From the NCBI RefSeq assembly GCF_001723175.1, contig NC_064651.1, positions 3,596,001 through 3,660,000 of the forward strand: a DNA stretch of 64,000 nt. The letters are read 5' to 3'. The notes beneath the pieces were generated by a model, which saw only the letters and a program-made list of their open reading frames with translations, was not told where the DNA came from and searched no databases. The stretch is from Penicillium oxalicum. Taxonomy: Eukaryota; Ascomycota; Eurotiomycetes; Eurotiales; Aspergillaceae. Below, piece after piece: positions 1 through 10,749 of the stretch (positions are counted from its first letter, which is position 1; each line of letters begins with the position of its first letter). Made by a program: the position numbers and the translations under genes.

Positions 1-341
1 CGACAGGAGCCCGGTCCGATATCCGTGAAATGCCACTGCTGAGGAACATGCACGATCGGTACCCCATCGACACCATCGGCGGTTTACCCCGTCTCACGGA
101 TGATCTCATGTGGCGTGATGATGTACCATTGTACATTACAGGGCGACTAGGGGGTCTGCGACTCGGTCCTGGGGCTCCCAATCTCGAAGGTGCCAGGCTT
201 GGTGCGGAAAGGATCGCCTGGAGCTTAGAGGAGATCCTTGGCAAAGATCAAGAGATTGGGGACCAGTGCGAGGGGTTCTGTGGACTGGGAAACAGGTATG
301 CTTCGCTGATCGGAAGTGTGGAAGGAGGAAACGAGAAATAA
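1..341 (+). CDS. FAD/NAD(P)-binding oxidoreductase-like protein, C-terminal part (5' end outside window)
   Basis: The reading frame is open from the left edge (first full codon at base 3) to a TAA at 339-341, so only about the last 112 residues are visible. The segment GRLGGLRLGPGAPNLEGARL followed by GAERIAWSLEEIL resembles, from memory, the C-terminal end of fungal FAD/NAD(P)-binding proteins of the pyridine-nucleotide oxidoreductase type, where a Gly-rich stretch closes the cofactor site. The ATG at base 30 is internal to this open frame and need not be the start. No substrate can be named. The tail after the IAWSLEEIL helix (Cys and Gly rich, ending GGNEK) is probably variable. The family assignment rests on motif resemblance only. 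Confidence 0.5.
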   Translation, partial: TGARSDIREMPLLRNMHDRYPIDTIGGLPRLTDDLMWRDDVPLYITGRLGGLRLGPGAPNLEGARLGAERIAWSLEEILGKDQEIGDQCEGFCGLGNRYASLIGSVEGGNEK

Positions 342-927
342 ATTCGAGTCAGGGCTGGCATAACTCGAGGAAGCTTTCCTGATTTCACTATCTCTCTATC
401 TCTCCCCTCGGTGCTACTCCGGTAGATTCTCATCCTCCAGATCTGTCTCCACTCTTGTCCTCGCAGTGGGCGGGTGACGACCCATATTGGTTTGTCGGAG
501 CTTTTCTCAATGACATGGTGTCATGTGAATGATAGCTCTATCCTTGTCTCTATTCTTGGAGCTCCGAGTACGCCAGTAATAGACGATGGAACCCATTGGG
601 TGGTTGGATGGTCTGCGTCAGTGCTTTGTGGGTGAAGGCCCTTGGTTCATTCCCCCCTTCATTCTCTGCGCTTATCCGTGGATCGTCAATTGACCTCACG
701 TCTTGCGGAGAAGCAGAGCTTCCCGGGGATATACTGGTAGGAATGTGGATAATCCCTTGTTCCGCGGAATTTTTAGGAGGGACTAGAGATTACGAAGCTG
801 TAGCTGTGGATGTGAAAGCTTGTTGAGGAGCTGTGACCGATGATGTTATAAGAGCTCCTATCAGCCCTGGAGGTAAGCGCATCCAGGTCTTTGAAGGCGT
901 GATAGTACTAACCAGGCAGGAAACAAG
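342..927. other. Intergenic region, no gene seen
   Basis: Spacer between the partial oxidoreductase gene and the sugar permease, both on the plus strand. It should hold the 3' UTR of the first and the promoter of the second. Short reading frames in it lack codon bias or recognisable motifs. Confidence 0.6.
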
Positions 928-2633
928 ATGGCACCGTCGATGAATCCGAGTCCTCAGGTGGAGGAGCTGAAGGTCGTGTCTAACCAGACGAACCAGAATT
1001 GGCTCAAGGATCCAGGGTTGAGGAAACTCAACTTGGGCATTCTGTGCCTGTTCATGTCATCAGCAGGCACTGGATACAATGGAAGTCTTATGAACGGATT
1101 GCTCGTTCTGCCAGAATGTACGTGTTCGCGATGTATCCTGAGAGGGGTTGCGCTTCCTGGGAAAGCGACGAGGAAATGAGGACTTTACCAGCGAAGAGCG
1201 TGTGCTAAAAAAGAGTCTTCTTGCATGAATAGTCACTATGATCACCGGCGGCTTGAAACCTACCATCCTCGGCCTTCTCATCGCGGCGACTTCATTGGGA
1301 GCTTTTTGCGCCTTCACTCCCGCGTCTTATATCGCCGACAGATTGGGACGGAAATGGTGTGTTCGCGTGGGAGCTATCTTAGTCATTATATCCGCCTTTT
1401 TGCAGATCTTTGTGAAGAACCACTGGGCCTTCTTCGGCTGTCGCATTCTGGCCGGTGCTGGTGTGGGAACTGCTCAGACTGCAGCGCCACTGCTGGCTAC
1501 CGAGATCGCCCATCCTCGCCAGCGACAAACCGCAACTGCCCTGTACAATGCATGTTGGGCAGTTGGATCGATCACCTCGGCATCCGTCTGCTTCGGAACC
1601 CTATCAATGTCTACCCATTGGTCCTGGCGTGCGGCGTGTGTGATCCAGGCCTTCTTCCCCATTGTTCAACTTGTCGGTCTGACCATCGTGCCGGAAAGCC
1701 CCCGATGGTTAATCTCTAAGGGCAGAAATGACGAGGCTTTGGCCATCCTCACCAAGTATCATGCCAACGGAGACAAAAGCGACGAAATGGTTCATCACGA
1801 GTTCCACCAGATCTGCAACACAATCAGCATCGAGGCGCTGGCGCCAAGAAGCTGGGGCTCATTCTTTTCGTCGAGGGGAGACATTCACCGGTTGATTATT
1901 TGTGTGATGTTGGGTTTAATGCAGGAATGGGCTGGAAATGGTAGGATCAACCACACCGTTCGATCGGACCGAGTGGAATGTCATCAATCATCTTTGCTAA
2001 TTCTATGCAGGAATCATCTCTTACTATCTCGCTCCTATCCTGGCCTCCGTCGGGGTGACCCGAGCCACCGACCAAGCGTCGGTGAATCTGGGATTGCAAG
2101 TCTGGAATCTCCTCCTTTCGTCAGCAGGAGCGGTGGCCTCGGAACGATATGGTCGTCGTCCTCTCTGGCTTATCGGTACCATGATCATGCTGTTCTTCCT
2201 TTGCATGATGACCATTGTGGCTGGCGTGTTCCAAGAGATGCACATCTCTGCCGCCGGTCTGGCCATGGTTCCTATGATCTTCCTCTTCTTCTCCGGATTC
2301 AACATTGCCTACTCGCCTCTGTTTATTGCCTACGCTGCGGAGATTCTGCCCTTCCCCCTGCGTGCCAAGGGTATGGCGATCGCCCTGTCCACTGATGCGG
2401 TCGCCTGCTTCTTCAACCAATATGTCAACCCGGTCGCGTTCGCGGCATTGAAGTGGAAGTACTATCTGGTCTACATCGGCTGTCTCACCTGGTTCCTCAT
2501 CACCATCTACTTCTTCTTCCCAGAGACCAAGGGGCGATCACTCGAGGAAATCTCACGGATCTTTGACAGCAAGGATATCGTGAATGAGGAATCAAGTGAG
2601 CTCTCTCAGGAGATCACTACGGAGAAGGCCTAG
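928..2633 (+). CDS. MFS sugar transporter (sugar porter family, hexose/lactose-permease-like)
   Basis: Three exons, 928-1117, 1233-1940 and 2011-2633, give a 506-residue protein, the usual size for a fungal 12-helix sugar porter. Both introns start GT and end AG, and the frames join exactly (LVLPE into FTMITGG; EWAGN into GIISYY). Family signatures are present: ADRLGRKW in the loop after helix 2, PESPRWL at the end of the first half, ERYGRRP in the second half, and PETKGRSLEEI after helix 12. It should sit in the plasma membrane and carry a sugar in with protons. The substrate is not readable, and lactose, hexose or pentose are all possible. The start ATG at 928 has the context aagATGg. A 20-C homopolymer lies 46 bases past the stop. 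Confidence 0.9.
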
Positions 2634-3808
2634 AATCTCGCACAATTGGATCACCATTTGTCTCTATCCATTTTGAAAACCCCCCCCCCCCCCCCCCCCG
2701 GCAGCTTCACCGGTGCCTGAGGGCACAATGCTTGTATGGAGAATGCATCGAAAGTCTATATTGGTTTTTTTTTCACCCGCCTGGTTCCGATCCTTTTGCA
2801 TGTTGATGGAGAGCAATATCTGAGCGCATCAGCCGTGTTGGAGACCCTTCCACTCCTCCCCTTCACCTTCCGTCCCTCGGTTCTCAACTAATCTTGTTTC
2901 ATTATTATGATATCAGTCATGACTCTAGCTTTTCCTTACTCTCATGTTGTCATGAATACTTTTTTTTTAATGCTTGACTTTGTATTGATCTTTCTCCTCC
3001 CATGTTCCTGCTGCCCTGTTGTACCCAATACTTGCACTTACTTGGATTTCTGTTTCCTTCTTAGCTCCCCGACATCGCATCGCTTGGTGGATACCATAGT
3101 CACCGAGATATCCAAGAAAAAAAATGTGTACCACAACAATAGCCAATGAGTCCATTGCCTCTCTAGGTAGGCCGAGCAAAGCCTTTTTCTCCCTTCATCA
3201 ATGACTGTTTGATTTGAAGTCATCACAGTAGAACGTATACTCCCTTTCCGACCAATCAGAGATGATCTCTTGGAGTTGTACAATTTTGAAGGGAAGGGGG
3301 TGTACTTGAGCGGACTAGTCACGGGCGTGTACCTTGGGTATACACACCCAAAAGACAGCCTGCTGTCCCTTTCGAGTAGGTGATAGAGACTATACCTTAC
3401 CTATCATGCTTGTCAGGATCTCCAAATGTCCAACAAGAAGAAAATAATTACCGCGCGAGATTCAAGCAGAAAAGTCCAGGCAGACACAAAGATTGTTCAA
3501 CTGGTCAAGTGACTCTGGCCGCGCTCAGACGGGCCACGCCTTTTCCCGTTTCTCCCTTTGGCCTTCCCCGCACAGGCTTCACTTTCACGCCATCGCATTC
3601 ATCTTGCAAGGTTGCTCGAGAGGTAGCGATCTTGATTTTATGATTCATCATCCCTTCTTCAAGGCTGAACCCTCAGAGTTTTGTTTCTGAATAGTTATCT
3701 TTCTACTGGGCACTTCTTGTCAAAAGGGAAGCGCCTACTTCAGTCTCGGGCAGTCAGAGAGACCCTTTGCAGTTGCGGGGAATACAGACACGGCAAGAGA
3801 AAAAAAAC
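2634..3808. other. Intergenic region with poly-C tract
   Basis: 3' flank of the sugar permease and promoter of the oxidoreductase at 3809. It contains the poly-C run at 2680-2699 and AT-rich stretches. No convincing gene is seen. Confidence 0.6.
2680..2699. repeat. Poly-C homopolymer, 20 nt
   Basis: Twenty uninterrupted C residues in the 3' flank of the sugar permease. Three other tracts of 12-18 C/G occur in this window. The true length is uncertain because such runs are error-prone. Confidence 0.9.
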
Positions 3809-5470
3809 ATGTCATCGGTCTCAAATCCCTCTGACAAGAGGAAAATCCCTCGATTCATCATCATTGGAGCCGGGTCTCGAGGGAATGCCTACGCGCGGGC
3901 CGTAAAAACAAGTACCTCTGGTGTGATTCATGCCGTGGCCGAGCCCCATGACTTCAAACGACGTGCATTCGGCCAGAAATTCATCTGGGGCGTTGGAAAT
4001 GCCCTCGAGGAAGGCCAGGAATTTGCTGATTGGAGACACTGGCTTCAGTGGGAAACCGAGCGACGCCAGAAAGCCAACTTGGATGGTCACGAGAGAGCTG
4101 AGTCTGTTGAGTCTGTGACGGAACCAAAGGGCGTGGATGGTGTGTTCATCTGCACATTAGACGAGACCCATGCCGAAATCATTCAAGCAATTGCGCCGCT
4201 GCAGCTTCATATTCTTTGTGAGAAGCCTCTTGCTCTATCCTTGCATGATTGTCTGGCTGTGTATCGCACGCTTCAACCGCCAAGGCTACAACGGAATTCC
4301 ACGGCGGATCATCAGGACCAACAACCCGATCCTCCAAAGACCATCTTCTCCATCGGCCATGTTCTTCGCTACAGTCCACATAACACCCTTCTTCGAAAGC
4401 TGCTCCTCGCAGACCGAGTTATCGGTGACGTGGTCTCGCTGGAACACACCGAGCCCGTCGGCTGGTGGCACTTTGCACACAGCTACGTACGTGGGAATTG
4501 GCGTCGCAGCACACCTTTGGGGGATGGCTCCCTCCTGACCAAATCCTGCCATGACATCGATTTCATTCTCTGGCTTCTCTGTTCCCCAACATCTCTGGAA
4601 GACGCACGAACATCGGGTCAGAGACCTCATTTCCCGCGATCCATCTCCTCGGCGGGCTCCTTGACGCAGTTCCGCCGGGCGAGAAAGCCTTCGGCTGCGG
4701 GGGCCGCGACTACAAATTGTCTCTCTTGTCCGATTGAACGGGAGTGCAATTACAGCGCGGTCAAGATCTATCATGATCGGCACTTGGCCCAAGGCCATCG
4801 CGCCTGGCCTGTTCACATTGTCTGTCCGGACATCGAGGAGGTGTATCAGACTCAAGGCCAGGACGCCGCGGGAGAGCACTTACTCGCGCGTCTACAAGAG
4901 GATTATCAAGTAGGCGTCCACGCCGACGAAGACATCGCTACGAGACCCTGGTACGGTCGGTGTGTATACGAGGCCGACAACACCGTCTGTGACGATCAAG
5001 TGGTGACTCTGAAATGGGACGACGAGCAGATTGCGCCACGGCGATTGGCCAAAACCGCGACCTTTCATATGATCGCCCCCACGGAGAGTCAATGTGAGCG
5101 ACGCGGCCGGGTGTATGGAACACTCGGGGAGATCGAATATGACAGTCGATCCATCTCCATTTTTGATTTTGCGTCGAGGACAAAGTCCGTCGTGGAGGTT
5201 CCGCGTCCGCCGCCGGAGAGGGCCGAGTCGCATGGAGGCGGTGACTTTGGTTTAGCTGGACAGTTTGTTCGTGCGGTGGATGCAGTGATCAATGGGGCTC
5301 TGGATGTGGAGACTGCGCAGGCGCGGTTCATCGGGTGCACCTTGGAAGAAGCCGTTCAGAGCCACGCCATGGTGTTTGCGGCGGAGGAAGCGAGACGAGA
5401 GGAGCGCGTGGTCCAATGGAATGATTGGTGGCAGGCCAAGTTGAAGGAGACCACGGATCCCTCCGGCTAA
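3809..5470 (+). CDS. Gfo/Idh/MocA family oxidoreductase (StrI-like)
   Basis: A single exon of 553 residues. An N-terminal Rossmann fold is marked by FIIIGAGSRGNAYARAV (residues 16-32), and the family motif CEKPLAL carries Glu138-Lys139-Pro140, where the lysine is a conserved catalytic/cofactor residue. A further conserved piece, LTKSCHDIDFILWL, supplies the His-Asp pair of the substrate-binding domain. A cysteine cluster C304-LS-C307-PIERE-C313 follows, as in StrI-like members. The expected reaction is NAD(P)-dependent oxidation or reduction of a sugar, inositol or related polyol; the substrate is unknown. The start at 3809 is preferred over an in-frame ATG at 3767 because it has the strong context aacATGtc and precedes the Rossmann strand closely. 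The upstream neighbour is a sugar permease on the same strand, so a shared catabolic role is possible but unproven. Confidence 0.85.
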   Translation: MSSVSNPSDKRKIPRFIIIGAGSRGNAYARAVKTSTSGVIHAVAEPHDFKRRAFGQKFIWGVGNALEEGQEFADWRHWLQWETERRQKANLDGHERAESVESVTEPKGVDGVFICTLDETHAEIIQAIAPLQLHILCEKPLALSLHDCLAVYRTLQPPRLQRNSTADHQDQQPDPPKTIFSIGHVLRYSPHNTLLRKLLLADRVIGDVVSLEHTEPVGWWHFAHSYVRGNWRRSTPLGDGSLLTKSCHDIDFILWLLCSPTSLEDARTSGQRPHFPRSISSAGSLTQFRRARKPSAAGAATTNCLSCPIERECNYSAVKIYHDRHLAQGHRAWPVHIVCPDIEEVYQTQGQDAAGEHLLARLQEDYQVGVHADEDIATRPWYGRCVYEADNTVCDDQVVTLKWDDEQIAPRRLAKTATFHMIAPTESQCERRGRVYGTLGEIEYDSRSISIFDFASRTKSVVEVPRPPPERAESHGGGDFGLAGQFVRAVDAVINGALDVETAQARFIGCTLEEAVQSHAMVFAAEEARREERVVQWNDWWQAKLKETTDPSG

Positions 5471-6008
5471 CTCGGTGCGTGACCACCTGGATCGCAGAAG
5501 AAGACTGCCGGGCAGTGATGGTGTAGTTTTGGGGGGAGGAGTGGTTGCCCCATCTCCTTGCGGGCATTTCTGGTCAGCGTGTCTTGGTTTCCAAAGATTG
5601 CTTGGGGTATCGAAATCCTGGATGAAAGCCCAGGCTTCCCGGCAACCCCATTGCCAGAGGTGAGCCTCCCTCATAGCCTCATGTGTTTCGTGTTGCAATT
5701 TGACCGGTCAATGATTTGCATCTTGCAGTTCGGAAGGAATAAAGCCTAGGAGACATACTTGAGCTTCCGAAGGATATTTTCATATTATTCAAATAAAGAG
5801 GTTTCTATCTTATACGGTCCAACGGCACATCCTTGTGGGGCTGGTCCCCATTGCTTCGTGGCATCCAATCCCCAAATGCCCGGGGATGGAATGACTGGGA
5901 AAGAATATTTGGCACAGAAAAAATAAGAAGTTGAGAAAAGAAAAAGGACTCGATCGCGTTCCCCATCCAGCGGATCACGCAGCGTGTTGCGGGCAAATCT
6001 TGCGCTGC
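5471..6008. other. Convergent 3' flanks, no gene seen
   Basis: Lies between the ends of the oxidoreductase (plus) and phosphoglucomutase (minus) genes. It contains an AT-rich stretch near 5770-5800 that could serve 3' end formation. No conserved reading frame is seen. Confidence 0.6.
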
Positions 6009-8028
<2,020 letters not shown>

Positions 8029-8969
8029 GATGCACCGGGGAACTTGAAAATGCAAAGATGACGGGGGGAACAGAAGTGGGAAAGGAAGAAGGAGAATGCG
8101 GCCAAGAAAGGCAGAGATGGAGGACCAGTTCACCGACAAAAGGAGGAAGCGAAAGGTGGAGGTGGAGGGGGGGAAAGGTGGAAATCAATTTGGCGTCATG
8201 TGGTGATCATCCCACCAGTGGAGGGGGAGAAGGACTGGCAGCGTTGGGAGTGACGAGGTACTCAATTACACTAGTCAACCACTAGGGGAAGTCAAGTCAC
8301 TCCTCCAATCTGGTCCAAGACCGAGACTACAATTGGACACTCGGTGGCCATGCTGGCCAGGGGAGTCCTGGCGTACTCAATGGGTACTGAGTACATACTA
8401 CTTTGGTAGCGGTACTGTTTACCGTAGCTCCCTACTACATTCCGCCTTGATTATTTTGGTCTCTAGACTTTCTCCTGAGGACGCTAGTGGAGGGGCTGGA
8501 GACCCACCGCCTGGACGGGGAAAAGCTCGCCCGTGGACTTTCCAGGTACAACTGCGCGATTCGCCTGGTTCTCAAAGCAACCTGCCCCACGGAGCAATGA
8601 GCTCCCCAAGTCGACTGCCCAACCAAAGTTGCCAACGGGGTCGTGTCTCACAATCAGATCCATGTAGCAACCTCTGTCGCACGTACCAGTCTATACAGTT
8701 CATTCAGGTCCGCCGGTGACGAAGAGAATGGGAATCCAAGGGGTACAGGTCAGTCCCAACCAAGAGGTTCTCGCAGCAAGAGGGGACACGAAGATCCAAA
8801 GTCCAAGAGAGTAAAAGCCAGGAGTGGAGAACACAGGAGAGAGACGATGAATCTCAACCGGGCGGTGCCTCAAGGCGCGGATAACATACACAAATTCACA
8901 TGGCGCACCAGAAGGAGACCCGTCTGGACCTCGTCTCAGACGTAGCTACTACTACTACTACTACTACTA
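8029..8969. other. Promoter of phosphoglucomutase and 3' flank of the exonuclease gene
   Basis: This 0.94 kb should hold the phosphoglucomutase promoter at its left end. The 8050-8180 stretch is strongly purine-rich on the plus strand, that is CT-rich on the coding strand of phosphoglucomutase. CT-rich tracts just upstream of the start are common in highly expressed fungal genes. No convincing gene is seen in the rest. Confidence 0.55.
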
Positions 8970-8972
8970 CTA
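8946..8972. repeat. Trinucleotide microsatellite (CTA)9 / (TAG)9
   Basis: Nine perfect CTA copies. On the minus strand they read TAG, and the first of them (8972-8970) is the in-frame stop of the exonuclease gene, followed by eight further in-frame TAG triplets. Confidence 0.95.
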
Positions 8973-9656
8973 CTCCCTTCCCGGTGCGAACAATTTCTCT
9001 CGATAGAATCGCATCTCCGCGATACTCTCCAAGATGTCGTCGCGAGCCAGATGAACCTCCCGCTTCACGGGCACTTGGGCCAGTAACTCCTCACTACCCC
9101 ATCGTCGAGCCGCCTCCTTGAGACTGCTCACGTCCAACAGACGGTAGTGCAAATGCTCCAAGACCCGCGCATAGGGTCCCCGGGCCAAAAAGGCCTTGTC
9201 GGCGTGGACACTGTTGCCGGCCAGCAGAGCGGTCCGCGGGGTGGGGACGTGGCGACGGATGTACGCCAGCAGCGAGTCGGCGGCTTCGGCGGCGCTGGTC
9301 GTCGACGCCCGGACCGGCGGTCAGGCCCGTGCGGCCGTGCATGTCGACGCACCAGGCCGACATGTGGTCCAGGACGGAGTCGGAGTGGTGGATGACGGCG
9401 TCGAATCCCTCGGGTTCAAGGACATTGAGCTGGGCATCGGTGATGATGCAGCAAATTTGGAGAATGGTGTCGTGGTCGGGGTCGAGACCCGTCATCTACA
9501 TGGGATGGTGAGTAACCTAAACGGACCCAGAACCTGGCAGAAAATGGTGGTGAAAAGCGGAGGAACGGTGAGAATCGGGAATCTGACAGACGCAGGACGA
9601 TCACGTACTTCGCAGTCGATCCAGACCAGCGGGTCATTCGACCGGGCAAGTGGCAT
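8970..9656 (-). CDS. Oligoribonuclease / RNA exonuclease Rex2-like (DEDDh), frameshifted
   Basis: Exon 1 is 9656-9609 and exon 2 runs 9495-8970. The splice joins WIDCE to MTGLD and so recreates the ExoI motif of the DEDDh 3'-5' exonuclease family, with Asp14 and Glu16 as metal ligands. Downstream are AWCVDMHGRTGLT, GNSVHADKAFLARG (ExoII) and LHYRLLDVSSLKEAARRW with the third motif region. The family removes nucleotides from very short RNAs, in the mitochondrion and sometimes the nucleus. The length without the break would be 190 residues, as expected. The frame changes by one base near 9314-9320: HGRTGLTA reads in one frame, and VRASTTSAAEAADSLLAYI onward reads in another. No intron can explain a one-base step. 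As written the product loses ExoII and ExoIII. An assembly error or a real mutation are both possible. The start ATG at 9656 follows an in-frame TAG. Confidence 0.85.
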
Positions 9657-10749
9657 GGTGATATAAGGGCGGGTGCCGTGGACCAGGGTAGACTAAAGCA
9701 AGGCAATCAAGCCGATACAGTTAATGAAGTATCACGGCGACCGAGGGGGAGAGGGAGAGGGTATGGTTACTTGGTTGCGTCGTGACCCTTCAAGTCTCAG
9801 ATCATGGAAAAAGTTCTCGGCTTGGGGCTTGTGGCTAGTGGTGGTCGGTGGATAGGCGGGATTCACCTGGTGGAGAAAGTAGCCGCAGTGGTCCAGCGGA
9901 ATTCGTGCCGCAGCAACTCGATGCGTGGGACGAGACACCGGGAGGAATCGCGAGAGGAGTATCATCTGCCACCACACCCAGAGGGACACTTGGGCCACAA
10001 GAAGTGTCTCGACGGCAAGTAAGATGAAAGGCTGTGGGAACCTTTCGGGGGCAAGCAGGCCAGATTCAAACCTGGATGAAACGGCAAGATGATGTTGACG
10101 GGCGGTGGACGGTGTCCAGGCAATTTCTGCTTGCCTTTTCAGGTGTACTCTTACTCGGCCTGTACAGAATCCGGGCCAAGCTTCTCAATTCAATCAATCG
10201 TATCAAAGCGACTACTATAGGACAAATGCCAAGTTGCATCTCCAAGGGGCATTCTACAAGAGGGACTAGCAAGGAGCATCGAAGAAACATTTCCACTCGG
10301 GGATTTGACGACCACAAATCTTTCACATAATCTCATAACCATTTCATAAAATGCGCCCTGCGGGCGACCTAAGCTAGTGTGCTTTCCCGTTCAATCCCCA
10401 GAACGGTGGGCAATAATCTTGCCACCAGGACCAGAGGCACCTCTCCATCGGCCTCACGCAACACAGACACAAGAACTCTCGGACCTTTGTCCCGATATAC
10501 GGCCGGCACTCACTCTGAAGAACGAGGAGGCCTCCCCCATTCCACATGGTGCCTCCCCAGCCCTCACCGGTGTGTCCTGCTGCGCCTGCTGATGGGAAAT
10601 GAGGCGGTCTTCTCGGAGAAGGTCGAGTGACCCAGATGGCGGTCCAGACCATGTATCATGGGAATCGCAGCCCCTTCCTGTGCACGGGAAGCCGAATCCG
10701 ACGCCATCATGTGCATTCCGCATTTTTGTGTCCTTTCTGATTCAGGCCA
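9657..10749. other. Intergenic region, no gene supported
   Basis: Upstream of the exonuclease and downstream of the DUF7918 gene, both minus strand. A frame on the minus strand at 9732-9998 and one on the plus strand at 10034-10330 (with a hydrophobic FLLAFSGVLLLGLYRI stretch) have no recognisable domain. Neither has a splice pattern that links it to a neighbour. Confidence 0.45.

Noticed and set aside
10034..10652. Small frames on both strands between the exonuclease and the DUF7918 gene
   Set aside because: Overlapping frames on both strands, no domain, no plausible splice links and no conserved motif.
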